From positions 124,001 to 188,000 of the forward strand of contig JBCBRH010000001.1 of assembly GCA_039819785.1 (NCBI GenBank): 64,000 nt of DNA, in the 5' to 3' direction. This stretch comes from JBCBRD01 sp039819785 (lineage in GTDB: Bacteria; Pseudomonadota; Alphaproteobacteria; Rhizobiales; Hyphomicrobiaceae). The notes under the pieces are model-generated. The model was given only the letters and a program-made list of their open reading frames with translations. It searched no databases and was not told where the DNA came from. A program made the position numbers and the translations under genes. This document shows positions 16,695 to 25,392 of the stretch, one piece after another. How positions within the stretch are numbered: position 1 is the first letter of the stretch; the number at the start of each line of letters is the position of its first letter.

Positions 16695-18845
16695 CTAGGC
16701 CGTCGAAACGTCAGCCGGTTGTGATTTCATATTTACGTAGAAAATGGCGGCGAACACCGCCATCCCAGCGACATTCCAAATGAGTGCATGCGGCCAGAAC
16801 ATCGCGAGGGCGGCCACCAGAAGCGCGCCACGGATGGGCCAGCTGATCGGGTTTTCCAGGTGCCCTTGGAACACTGCCGAGGTTGCGTATAGCCCGAGGA
16901 GCGCAAACACAAAGACCTGCGCCACTTCTGTTGCCGTACCACCAACCAGGGGCGTGTAGGCGAAGAGCAATGGAACAATGTAAAGCGCCTTTGCGATCTT
17001 CCAGGACATCAGGCCGGTGGCCATGGGCGGTGTCTTGGCGATCGCGGCTGCGGTAAAAGCTGTCAGGCAGACAGGCGGCGTGACGTTTGAGTCCTGGCTC
17101 AGCCAGAAGATGATGAGGTGCGCTGACAGCAAGGCGAACATCAGCTGTCCCTCATCGATCAGTGCTGTCCGCAGAGGCTCTTTCAGTTCTAGTGGGACCG
17201 TCTTCAGCAATTGGGCGGCCGACTCCAGGCTCATGCCTTGCGCCAACGTTGCAGCCTGTTCGGGTGCAACCAGGGTCAGCAGCACTTTGGCTTGGTCCGT
17301 CACGGCACCCGACGCAATCACCTCGACCACCTGTGCATTGGCAATGAGATTGTAGAGGGCAGGCGCTGATAACGTCCCCAGCACGATGTACGCCGCCGTA
17401 ACGGGCAATCCCATGCCAAGGATAAGCGAGGCCAGTGCGATGAGGGTGATGGCGATGAAGAGACTGTCGCCTGCCCACTGGGTGATCATCAGCGAGAACG
17501 TATTTCCGACGCCCGACATGGCGATCACGTTTACCACCAACCCAATGGAACACAACAACACCCCTGTCATGATCATGTTCCGTGACCCTAGCGCCAACGC
17601 TTCGGCGACTGCGCGCGGGCCCATCGGCTTGGTTGTCAGCCAGGATGCGGCGATGACGGCCAGAATGGCGTATCCGGCAGCAAAGGTGGGCGTGAAGCCG
17701 TTGATGAGCAGGGTGATGAGCACGCCGATGGGGATGAGGAACGGGAGCCCGCCGTTGCGCATAAGCTCAGCCACGCTTGGCGCTTCGTCTTCGCTGATAA
17801 TGCCGACGTGTGAGCGCTTGGCTTCAATGCGCACGTAAAATGCGACAGAGGCAAAATACAAAATCGCTGGGAGGATGCTGACGGTGACGATGGTTGTGTA
17901 CGGGATCTGCGTGTAGCTCGCCATGACGAACGCGCCAGCGCCCATGATGGGTGGCATCAGCTGACCGCCTGTCGAGGCAGAGGCTTCAACGCCGGCTGCA
18001 AACTTGGGCGGGAAGCCGGCCCGCTTCATCAGCGGAATGGTGATGACGCCGGTGGAGGCTGTGTTTGCGACCGCGGAACCTGAGATGGTGCCTGTCAGGC
18101 CTGAGGCGAACACAGCCACAAACCCCGGACCGCCGGTCAAACGGCCTGCAACGGCGCGCGCCAGGTTGATCACGAAATCCCCGCCGCCGGATCGCAGCAG
18201 GAATGCGCCGAATAGAATGAACATGAAGACGAATGACGATGAGATGCGCGCAATCGTCCCAAAGATTCCATCGTCGCCGTAGATCGAGCGGAACAAAATG
18301 GTTTCCCAAGACAACCCGCCGAAGCGGAACACACCCGATATGTATTCACCCCACCAGCCGACGTAGGTGAGTGCGATGACGATCAGTGCTGGAACGATCA
18401 GGCCCGTTGTGCGGCGGGTGAATTCCAGCGCACCGAGAATGACAATGCCGCCTGCGATCCAGTCCGGTGTTGAGAGTTTGACGCCGCGGGCATAGATCGC
18501 GTCTTCGCTGGCAACCATATAGATCGCAGCCGTAGCCACGATGACGCCGAAACCGATATCGAGTGCCCGCATGGCGGTTGACGGTGGGTGCGTCGTCCAC
18601 TTTGGCAGCAGCGGGTAGACGATGGAGCACAGGAGCGCAAAACCGGCAAAGTGGATCGCGTTGCGCCACAGGCCGGAGAACACCCCGAAGATGTTGAAAT
18701 AGATGTGAATGAGGGCGATCGCGACGCCGAGCACCATGACCACTTTTTCAAGCGAGGGGGACAATCCATCGCCCGGCCCGCGGTCCACGCCCGTCGGTGG
18801 CGCTGGCCGCAGCGGTTCTGTCTTGGTCGTGCTGGGCGTTGCCAT
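16695..18845 (-). CDS. TRAP transporter permease, fused small (4TM) and large (12TM) subunits
   Basis: 716 residues, the usual length of fused TRAP permeases (TIGR02123 type). The first 200 residues carry the DctQ-like part; the rest is the DctM-like part with GTISGSAVANTASTGVITIPLMKR and EASASTGGQLMPPIMGAGAF, motifs of the large subunit (quoted in part). This form pairs with TAXI-type binding proteins, and one is encoded directly upstream. It imports an organic anion using the sodium or proton gradient. The gap of 238 bp to the binding-protein gene holds a hairpin, which may keep permease levels below those of the binding protein. Confidence 0.92.
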   Translation of the reverse strand: MATPSTTKTEPLRPAPPTGVDRGPGDGLSPSLEKVVMVLGVAIALIHIYFNIFGVFSGLWRNAIHFAGFALLCSIVYPLLPKWTTHPPSTAMRALDIGFGVIVATAAIYMVASEDAIYARGVKLSTPDWIAGGIVILGALEFTRRTTGLIVPALIVIALTYVGWWGEYISGVFRFGGLSWETILFRSIYGDDGIFGTIARISSSFVFMFILFGAFLLRSGGGDFVINLARAVAGRLTGGPGFVAVFASGLTGTISGSAVANTASTGVITIPLMKRAGFPPKFAAGVEASASTGGQLMPPIMGAGAFVMASYTQIPYTTIVTVSILPAILYFASVAFYVRIEAKRSHVGIISEDEAPSVAELMRNGGLPFLIPIGVLITLLINGFTPTFAAGYAILAVIAASWLTTKPMGPRAVAEALALGSRNMIMTGVLLCSIGLVVNVIAMSGVGNTFSLMITQWAGDSLFIAITLIALASLILGMGLPVTAAYIVLGTLSAPALYNLIANAQVVEVIASGAVTDQAKVLLTLVAPEQAATLAQGMSLESAAQLLKTVPLELKEPLRTALIDEGQLMFALLSAHLIIFWLSQDSNVTPPVCLTAFTAAAIAKTPPMATGLMSWKIAKALYIVPLLFAYTPLVGGTATEVAQVFVFALLGLYATSAVFQGHLENPISWPIRGALLVAALAMFWPHALIWNVAGMAVFAAIFYVNMKSQPADVSTA

Positions 18846-18949
18846 TGTTGCTGGGCCTTATGGTTTGCTGGCCATGATTTTTCGCGGAATAGGTTTTGCT
18901 TCGCTGGACGCGCGGGGCGGGCAGGTCAGGTGGAGATGGCCTGCAAACG

Positions 18950-18967
18950 TTCCCACCTGAGTGGGAA
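18950..18967 (-). promoter_or_regulatory. Stem-loop between TRAP binding-protein and permease genes
   Basis: TTCCCAC-CTGA-GTGGGAA forms a perfect 7-bp stem with a 4-nt loop. A second inverted repeat (ATGGGGG ... CCCCCAT) follows at about 18966-18991. There is no T-run, so it is not a classical terminator. It could stabilise the binding-protein mRNA or reduce read-through into the permease gene. Confidence 0.4.
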
Positions 18968-19083
18968 TGGGGGCCGAACCATGACCCCCATCCAAAGTCT
19001 TTCCGGCGTGCTTTATCGGTTTAATTCCGACCGGTGAAGCAACCGGTGAGTCCGGTGTCTCCAGACGAAGACCTCAGGCCTGC

Positions 19084-20148
19084 TTAGTTTGCATCGGCCA
19101 GGGCAGCGCCAACTTTGTCGGCTGGTACATCGAGACCGGCTTCCTTGAAGTAGCGTGCAGCACCTGGGTGCAATGGTAGCGGCAACCCGGCAATGGCGCT
19201 GTTCAGCTTCATTGCCTTGGTGGCTTTGTGGATCGCCTGCAGGAATGGCAGGTTTTCATAGATCGTCTTGGTGATCATGTAGACGTCTTCTTCAGGCACG
19301 TCCGCCCGAACTGCCAGGAAGTTTGGCTGTGCAATGGTCGTCACGTCTTCCGTTTGGCCGGGATAGGTGCCTTTGGGAATTGTGTAGGACGTCCACAGAT
19401 TAAGGCCGCCGTCTGCTTTGCTTGCCAGTTCGGGCGTGAAGTTGAGCATCTTGATTTTGTCGCCCATAGCCGCGAACGCCTTGGTGACGGCACCGGTCGG
19501 TGGACCAGCGGGTGTGTTCATGCCGGCGACCTGACCGTTTTGCAGCGCATCTGCGCTGGGGCCATAGCCGACGTGCACGAGTGAGTAGTCGGTGTCGATG
19601 TCGACGCCCAGGTTCTTGAGCAGGACGCGGTTTGACCCCAATGTGCCTGAGTTCTTTTTGCCAAGCGCCATGGACGAGCCTTTGAGGCCCTGGAGGTCGG
19701 CGACTGTGCCGGTTTTCGCTTTGTCCGCGGCGACGATGAACTGCTCAACGTTTTGCCAAAGCATGGTCACCGAGCGCAGCTCTTTTTGAGGGCCGTCTTT
19801 TTCGACAGGGCCTTTTCCATTCCAGGCATAGTAGCCGTAGAGCCCTTGGAGAATGGCAAACTGGGCTTCGTTTTCGCGCAGTAACTTCACGTTTTCGCCG
19901 GAGCCTGCCGAGTTGATGGCCGACATGCCGATCTTCTGTTTTGGCTGCAGCTTCACCTTCGTGAGCGTGGCAAGCGCAACGCCGACAGGGTAGTACGTGC
20001 CGCCCGTCGAGGCTGTTGAGAGGATATAGTTTTTACCTTCGGCCTGGGCTGCGATCGGCGCGAAGCCGATGCTTGCTGCAAGTGCGATACCACCGAAGGT
20101 TGCGAGTGTGCGGTTCAATGTACGAGGCGTAGTGGGTTTGTGTTTCAA
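19084..20148 (-). CDS. TAXI-family TRAP transporter solute-binding protein
   Basis: 354 residues. A signal peptide (hydrophobic core GGIALAASIGFAPIAAQA) precedes the TAXI fold: YILSTASTGGTYYPVG, INSAGSGENVKLLRENEAQFAI and KKNSGTLGSNRVLLKNLG are family hallmarks (in part). It captures the substrate in the periplasm for the permease encoded next. I chose TTG 20148 because GGAAGGAAA lies six bases before it and the signal peptide begins there; the frame is open up to 20517 but that stretch is not protein-like. It is the first gene of a two-gene operon. Confidence 0.88.
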   Translation of the reverse strand: MKHKPTTPRTLNRTLATFGGIALAASIGFAPIAAQAEGKNYILSTASTGGTYYPVGVALATLTKVKLQPKQKIGMSAINSAGSGENVKLLRENEAQFAILQGLYGYYAWNGKGPVEKDGPQKELRSVTMLWQNVEQFIVAADKAKTGTVADLQGLKGSSMALGKKNSGTLGSNRVLLKNLGVDIDTDYSLVHVGYGPSADALQNGQVAGMNTPAGPPTGAVTKAFAAMGDKIKMLNFTPELASKADGGLNLWTSYTIPKGTYPGQTEDVTTIAQPNFLAVRADVPEEDVYMITKTIYENLPFLQAIHKATKAMKLNSAIAGLPLPLHPGAARYFKEAGLDVPADKVGAALADAN

Positions 20149-20649
20149 GTCGGGTTTCCTTCCTAAAGCTGTCTCTCTTCGATCCAGCCCCTTTGGCGGG
20201 GCCGTGGATGCAATTGAGGCATATTCGGGCTGTGGCGGGCGCGACCGGTGCTCATGCCGGTTTTGATGGCCAACCGTATTTGGCTGCAGATTTGCAGGCG
20301 TGTCTGTGTCGTGCGGCCCAGGATCTTGGCGGTTACGCCATAGACCAAAGGCCACATCACGAGTGGCTGTTATGCCAGGAGTTCGCCAAAGGTCCAAGAG
20401 GGAAGCTGCCGAAAAGGTTGAGGAACTGGGAAGGGCCGCAATGGCGATGATGCCAGTGCACTTCCCGAAGAAGTCGGATGTCATGTGTGATTGTCTTATC
20501 GGTGTGGTGGGCATCAAACGTACCGGGCGAAGTGGGACACCGGGCGCGTCAGGGCGTATCTTCGCTAAGTTCCGACATTGTCATTTCCTTATCTGCGGCC
20601 ATGTTCAAGCGGTACGCTGCCGCGAACGCCACATAAGCTAGGAATTGAG
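20149..20649. other. Intergenic region between divergent TAXI and DM13 genes
   Basis: About 500 bp with no convincing gene. The reverse frame of the TAXI gene stays open to 20517, but it has no start with a binding site and no family resemblance. The region must hold the promoters of the divergent TAXI-TRAP operon and the DM13 gene; I see no clear operator. Confidence 0.5.
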
Positions 20650-21120
20650 ATGCTGCGCTGGATATTGCTGTCTATTTCGCATGGTGCCGCCCTTGCCGTG
20701 GGCTTTGCCCTTGGCGTCTACCTGTTGCCGATCCTCACAGCTCCGCCGAGCCTGGATAGGGCGATGCTGGCCGAGACCGCCAAGGCGGCCCGGTTCCAGG
20801 CGACATTCACGCGTGATCTTCCAGGCAGTGATTTCCTGCATTGGGGGGAAGGACAGATCAGTGTCACTCCTGATCAGGTCGTCCACGAGGGCGAACTCGC
20901 ACCTGGGCCTGACTACAAGCTGTATCTGGTGCCAGAGTTCGTCGACGACGAAGCCTCATTTCTGAAGGTCAAGGGACAGGCGCTGCGCGTCGGCGACGTC
21001 AAGACTTTTGACGGTTTCCTGATCGATTTGCCCGCTGGTACCGACCTCAATGCCTACAACACCGTGCTTGTCTGGTGCGAAGCGTTTGGCGAGTTCATCA
21101 CCGCGGCCAAGTATCGTTGA
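20650..21120 (+). CDS. DM13-domain protein
   Basis: 156 residues. One N-terminal hydrophobic segment (about 5-30) is a signal anchor. The rest matches DM13: DFLHWGEGQISV, a PGPDYKLYLVPEF strand, KTFDGFLIDLPAGTDLNAY and a final VLVWCEAFGEFITAAKYR with the conserved cysteine. DM13 domains are proposed to take part in electron transfer in the periplasm or at the cell surface. ATG 20650 has AGGA at good spacing. It stands alone upstream of the sulfite dehydrogenase genes. Confidence 0.8.
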   Translation: MLRWILLSISHGAALAVGFALGVYLLPILTAPPSLDRAMLAETAKAARFQATFTRDLPGSDFLHWGEGQISVTPDQVVHEGELAPGPDYKLYLVPEFVDDEASFLKVKGQALRVGDVKTFDGFLIDLPAGTDLNAYNTVLVWCEAFGEFITAAKYR

Positions 21121-21581
21121 GCCTGTTTGGTGGCACAGTCCTGTTATGCTGAATTGCGTGATTTCAGTATTCCTTAAAGGATGTCGACCGACGTCCATTA
21201 TTCGTTAGGATTGGCGCGTCGACAAAAATACATCGAAGTTGAGCAAAACGTCTGGCCCATTCTCCGATGCCTGCTGAATTGCGAAACTGCAGCCAAACAT
21301 TGGTTTGGGCTTCGATGAGAAGGCTGCCAGGAATAATTGTCGCGCTGCCGTTCCACCCAAAGCTGAGCTTTCCTCGTAGTGATGAACATCATTGAGGCGG
21401 GGATGACGTGGCCAATGCCGCCTCTAATTGAATTGGCATACCAGACCGATGCGCGGGTGAGCGCTCAAAACCCTTTTAACAGCAACTTTCGTGTGGCATC
21501 GTCTTTCGGCGAGTGTCTCAGTTGCCTGCAAATTCGGGACCTCGAAGAAAAATAAGAAGTATGCGTTTCAGGGAGATTCCA
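21121..21581. other. Intergenic region upstream of the sulfite dehydrogenase gene
   Basis: 461 bp without a supported gene. It contains short palindromes, such as CCAAAC-ATTG-GTTTGG near 21293 and a GGATGTCG/CGACGTCC-like pair near 21180, which may be operators. A purine-rich stretch GGGAGA just before 21582 is the ribosome binding site of the sulfite dehydrogenase gene. Confidence 0.4.
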
Positions 21582-22877
21582 ATGTCGAACTCGACTGAAG
21601 GGAAAGGGCTTTTCGGCCTATACGAAAAAGACGCCGACGAAGCGGATAAACTCATTTTCGGACGCGAGGCGAACTCAGACCGGCGTGGCTTCCTAAAAGG
21701 TGCGGGGCTTGCCACCATGGGAGCGATGGTTGGCGCCACGATCCCGTTCCATGAAAACATGCCCGCCAACTTCGTTCCAATCGCGCTTGCTGATGAGAAT
21801 GAAATCACCGGCAAGGATGGTCTTACGCTCCTCAATGATCGGCCTTTGAACGCTGAGACCCCGCCTCACCTGTTGGATGATCCGATCACGCCGACCGCCC
21901 GCCATTTCATCCGCAACAACGGTCTTCCTCCCGAGGATGTCAGCGTGGCGGATTGGACGCTCACGGTCGACGGGTTGGTCGACAATCCGATGACCCTAAG
22001 CATCGAGGACTTAAAGTCGAAGTTCGAAGTGGTGACGATGGCCCTCACGCTTGAATGCGGGGGCAATGGGCGAGCCTTCTTCGATCCCCCGGCGCGGGGC
22101 AACCAGTGGACGTATGGCGCGGTCGGCTGTTCTGAATGGACCGGCGTACGTCTATCGGAAGTTCTCAAGGCCGCCGGTGTGAAGGACAACGTCATCTACA
22201 CGGCCCATGTAGGTGGGGATTCGCACCTTTCCGGCGACCCTGAAAAGCTGCCGATTTCACGTGGCATGCCGATCAAGAAGGCAATGGATGATGGAAACCT
22301 GATTGCCTTTGGCCAAAACGGTAATCCGATCCATCCCATGAACGGAGCACCCCTCCGACTGGTGGTCCCCGGCTGGCCTGGATCGTGCTCTCAAAAGTGG
22401 CTTAAGCGGGTCTGGCTCCGGGATGTGGTGCACGATGGTCCAAAAATGACTGGGTCGTCCTACCGCGTTCCCAATCGCCCGGTCGCCCCAGGCGAGAAGG
22501 TCGAAAAATCCGACTTCGTGATCATGGAAGCCATGCCGGTAAAGTCTTTGATCACCTCGCCTCAAAACGGACTGAAGACGGCCGACAAATCACTCGAAGT
22601 GCGTGGGCACGCGTGGTCCGGCGACCGGAAGATCGACAAGGTGCATCTGTCGATTGACTTCGGCGCAAGCTGGATGGAGGCAGACCTGTCCGATCCGGTC
22701 AATGACCATGCTTGGCAGAACTGGAAGGCGAACGTCACCTTCCCGCAGGCTGGCTACTATGAGGTTTGGGCGCGGGCGACAGATTCAGAAGGTGTGATGC
22801 AGCCGTTCGCAATCGCCTGGAACCCGAAGGGCTACCTCAACAACACCATGCACCGTGTGGCTGTCACGGTCGCCTGA
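21582..22877 (+). CDS. Sulfite dehydrogenase molybdenum subunit (SoxC/SorA type)
   Basis: 431 residues. A twin-arginine signal (DRRGFLKGAG, residues 33-42) sends the folded protein to the periplasm. The sulfite-oxidase Mo-cofactor domain follows, with the molybdenum-ligand cysteine Cys159 in LTLECGGNGR. A C-terminal Mo-co dimerisation domain (PVKSLITSP ... HAWSGDRKIDKVHLSIDFG, in part) closes the protein. It oxidises sulfite to sulfate and passes electrons to cytochrome c. It looks closest to SoxC/SorA proteins; without other sox genes here, a stand-alone sulfite dehydrogenase is more likely than the full Sox system. ATG 21582 has GGGAGA at six bases. The partner cytochrome follows after 110 bp. 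Confidence 0.87.
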   Translation: MSNSTEGKGLFGLYEKDADEADKLIFGREANSDRRGFLKGAGLATMGAMVGATIPFHENMPANFVPIALADENEITGKDGLTLLNDRPLNAETPPHLLDDPITPTARHFIRNNGLPPEDVSVADWTLTVDGLVDNPMTLSIEDLKSKFEVVTMALTLECGGNGRAFFDPPARGNQWTYGAVGCSEWTGVRLSEVLKAAGVKDNVIYTAHVGGDSHLSGDPEKLPISRGMPIKKAMDDGNLIAFGQNGNPIHPMNGAPLRLVVPGWPGSCSQKWLKRVWLRDVVHDGPKMTGSSYRVPNRPVAPGEKVEKSDFVIMEAMPVKSLITSPQNGLKTADKSLEVRGHAWSGDRKIDKVHLSIDFGASWMEADLSDPVNDHAWQNWKANVTFPQAGYYEVWARATDSEGVMQPFAIAWNPKGYLNNTMHRVAVTVA

Positions 22878-22987
22878 GGCGCGGCGGCGCTGAGACTTGC
22901 AGACCCTTGCACGCCATCGGCAGACGCGGGTGACACCCGCGTCTGCCGGCCACGTCCCGTTCCCATCACAGAGGTGTACCCCAAGTT

Positions 22988-23332
22988 ATGCTTCGACGAA
23001 CTTCGACATGTTTTGCGATCTTTGTTTCAGCGCTGTTCCTGATCGGCACGCCCCGGGCAGCTTTTGCCGAGGACGAGACTTACGGCCTGCCGGCCGGAGA
23101 AGGTCTTGATGACGTGGTCGCGTATTGCAGCGCCTGCCATTCGCTTGGGCTGGTGGTTCAGCAAGGATTGACGCGCTCGCAATGGGCCGACCTCGTGGTG
23201 TGGATGTATGACGAACAGGGGATGAGCGAATTAAGCCCCGAGGAAGAAGAAAGGGTGTTGGATTACCTGGCGGCGAACGTCGGACCCGAACAACAAAAAC
23301 AACGCCTGCGCGATCGGGGCATTCTGAGGTGA
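22988..23332 (+). CDS. Monoheme c-type cytochrome, likely partner of the sulfite dehydrogenase
   Basis: 114 residues. A signal peptide (cleavage probably after AAFA) precedes a single heme site CSACH (Cys47, Cys50, His51), with a likely distal methionine in WMYDEQGMSEL. The closing EEERVLDYLAANVG helix is typical of small cytochromes such as SorB or SoxD-like subunits. It would accept electrons from the molybdenum subunit encoded upstream and pass them to the respiratory chain. A decayed second copy of this gene lies at 27048. Confidence 0.82.
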   Translation: MLRRTSTCFAIFVSALFLIGTPRAAFAEDETYGLPAGEGLDDVVAYCSACHSLGLVVQQGLTRSQWADLVVWMYDEQGMSELSPEEEERVLDYLAANVGPEQQKQRLRDRGILR

Positions 23333-23411
23333 TCAGTATCGACGCCCGGGGCGCTGTCCGACACAACGGGACCACCGAGAGACTTCGGTGATCCGCTACG
23401 CTGCTTCATCC

Positions 23412-23858
23412 TTAGTGTTGTGCTTGATACAACGCCTTAAAGTCTTCAAATCCCACAGTTTCGATTGGCGCAAGCGCTTCATCTAGAATGTCGTAAAAAG
23501 CGCCTTTCGTGCCGCGTATGCTGAAGAAGACAATTGTATCCATGTCGCCTCCACCTTCGGTATGTGCATCGGCGCCCGGTTGGGTGAGGACATAGCTGCC
23601 TGTTGGACGGACCTCTTTCAATTCACCGTTTGGCTTGTAGATTCGAAGTTCGCCATCCATGACGAGGGTCACATACTCGGCGTGGTGTTTATGGAGGAAT
23701 ATCTTCTTTGATGCATCGAATTTGAAAATTGCGTCGACGATCTCTCTTTCCTGGTCGACGCGATAGATGTGATAGGCGAGATGATCAATACCATCTAGTG
23801 TCTTCCACCGAATTCGACTGTCATCGAATTGCGGTGCAGTCTTTTTGCCAAAGAGCAT
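23412..23858 (-). CDS. Cupin-domain protein
   Basis: 148 residues with a double-stranded beta-helix. The first metal-binding motif is FLHKHHAEYVTLVMDGEL (two or three histidines and a glutamate); the second part is DAHTEGGGDMDTIVFF. Cupins of this size may be dioxygenases or sensors; the reaction is not known. ATG 23858 begins MLFGKK; an in-frame upstream start at 23912 is less likely because its extension is not conserved in style. It heads the end of a reverse-strand block with the Sel1 protein and the two-component system. Confidence 0.75.
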   Translation of the reverse strand: MLFGKKTAPQFDDSRIRWKTLDGIDHLAYHIYRVDQEREIVDAIFKFDASKKIFLHKHHAEYVTLVMDGELRIYKPNGELKEVRPTGSYVLTQPGADAHTEGGGDMDTIVFFSIRGTKGAFYDILDEALAPIETVGFEDFKALYQAQH

Positions 23859-23926
23859 GGTGCCCCCAGTTTCTTGCGCTTTCGAGATTTGCCGAGACTT
23901 GCTGCGACACACGCTTACGAACGCCG

Positions 23927-24562
23927 CTAATTGGTCTTCGCTGAATTCTCAGAGGCCGGAACACCAGCTCTCTTATGCATCCGGTCCATGCCGATGCCGA
24001 CGACGTTGGCGAGGTTGTAATTGTCGGCAACAATCTGCCGGGCTGAACGATCACCGTTTGCTGCCGCCAAGTCGATGTAACGTCGACCCTCGGCCAGGTT
24101 TTGAGGCACACCGCGTCCGCGAAGCAGTTTCAGCCCGTAGTTGTGTTGTGCGTTGGAGTCGCCGCGTTCCGCTGCCAGCCGGTCCCACTCGGCGGCGGAT
24201 GCGAGGTCAGGTCCGCTGTCCAGGCCGTAGCCATTCTCGTCCATCCAGGCCATCAATGTCATGGCTTGAGTCAGCTGCCGGACTTCAGCGCAAAAGCGGA
24301 TGATGACGCGTGCTGGAACGTGCTTACCGTGCTTGGCCGTTTCATAGCCGTAGATGCATTCGATATCCGTTAGATCGCCACGCTTCACCTTAAGCATGAT
24401 CTGCTCAAGAGTGTATTCTCTTGGATTGAGCACGCCGTGGTCGTTGGCGACCATTTCGCTGGCCGTCGCCGATGTGGCGGCAGCAGCGAGCGAGATGGCG
24501 ATGATTGCTGAGCTAAAGCACGCGCGGGTGATTGAAATACATTTCTGGTGAAGCTGTTCCAT
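23927..24562 (-). CDS. Exported Sel1-repeat protein
   Basis: 211 residues. A signal peptide (core SSAIIAISLAAAATSATA) is followed by a cysteine-containing middle (IECIYGYE, RFCAEV) and two Sel1-like repeats near the C-terminus (AAEWDRLAAERGDSNAQHNYG, in part, then RRYIDLAAANGDRSARQ). Sel1 repeats mediate protein contacts. ATG 24562 has AGGA at six bases and is preferred over ATG 24574. It lies between the cupin and response regulator genes on the same strand and could be a target or accessory of that system (inference). Confidence 0.7.
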   Translation of the reverse strand: MEQLHQKCISITRACFSSAIIAISLAAAATSATASEMVANDHGVLNPREYTLEQIMLKVKRGDLTDIECIYGYETAKHGKHVPARVIIRFCAEVRQLTQAMTLMAWMDENGYGLDSGPDLASAAEWDRLAAERGDSNAQHNYGLKLLRGRGVPQNLAEGRRYIDLAAANGDRSARQIVADNYNLANVVGIGMDRMHKRAGVPASENSAKTN

Positions 24563-24672
24563 ATCGTTCCTCATCGATTGCGATGGGAACAAATTACGCC
24601 TGCAATCCAATGGAACTGGCCAGCTGGGTTTCTCAAAGTTGTAAGATGGTTGTCAGGTTTTCGGCCATTACG

Positions 24673-25392
24673 TTACCGATCGTGGCGGTATCCGTATCCG
24701 TAGACAGTCTCAATGATCCGCGGTTTGGACGGATCGTGCTCCACTTTCCGTCGTAGTACGGAAATGTATTGGTCGAGAGCGCGGCTGTTGGGCAGATAGT
24801 CCCGGCCCCAGCAGATATCCAACAGGTCATCCCGCGAAATGGCTTCGCCCCGTCTTTCGTGCAGTAGACGCAGCAGCGTGACCTCACGCGCGGTCAGGTC
24901 GATAACACGTTCTCCCCGTTTTGCTCTCATGGAGCGGACATCGACTTCCAGATCGTCGAGACGGAAGTTGCTGGTTTCCGAATGCTCGTCTGGGCTGGCG
25001 AGTTGCGCGCGCCGGAGTAGAGACCGTATGCGCGCGATAAGCTCGCGGGGTCCGAATGGCTTTACGAGGTAGTCGTCAGCGCCATGTTCAAGCCCGATCA
25101 CACGATCGAGTTCAGTGTCGCGGGCCGAAAGGATGAGAATTGGAATGGCGGGATCCTCATGGCGCAATGCCTTGCAAAGCGCCAGCCCGTCGAGCTTTGG
25201 CATCATGATATCAAGGATGATGAGTTGAGGGCACGCCGTCCGAGAAAGGGAAAGTGCTTGCTCACCATCGGCGGCGCAATTGCATTGAAATCCCTCCAGG
25301 GCGAGAAGTTCAGCGAGCCCTTTGCGCATGTTTTCATCATCCTCGGCGAGTAGGATGCGGGGTTTCGATGGAACGGTGTCGCGCGGTTTCAC
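24673..25392 (-). CDS. OmpR/PhoB-family response regulator
   Basis: 239 residues. The receiver domain has the acidic pair AEDDE, phosphorylated Asp61 in LIILDIMMPKLDG, Ser in ILSARD and the KPFGPRELIARI lysine. The DNA-binding winged helix ends the protein (IDLTAREVTLLRLLHERRGEAISRD, in part, and TVYGYGYR). The start is GTG 25392, overlapping the kinase stop by four bases, so translation is coupled and the pair forms one two-component system. The signal is unknown. Confidence 0.9.
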   Translation of the reverse strand: MKPRDTVPSKPRILLAEDDENMRKGLAELLALEGFQCNCAADGEQALSLSRTACPQLIILDIMMPKLDGLALCKALRHEDPAIPILILSARDTELDRVIGLEHGADDYLVKPFGPRELIARIRSLLRRAQLASPDEHSETSNFRLDDLEVDVRSMRAKRGERVIDLTAREVTLLRLLHERRGEAISRDDLLDICWGRDYLPNSRALDQYISVLRRKVEHDPSKPRIIETVYGYGYRHDR

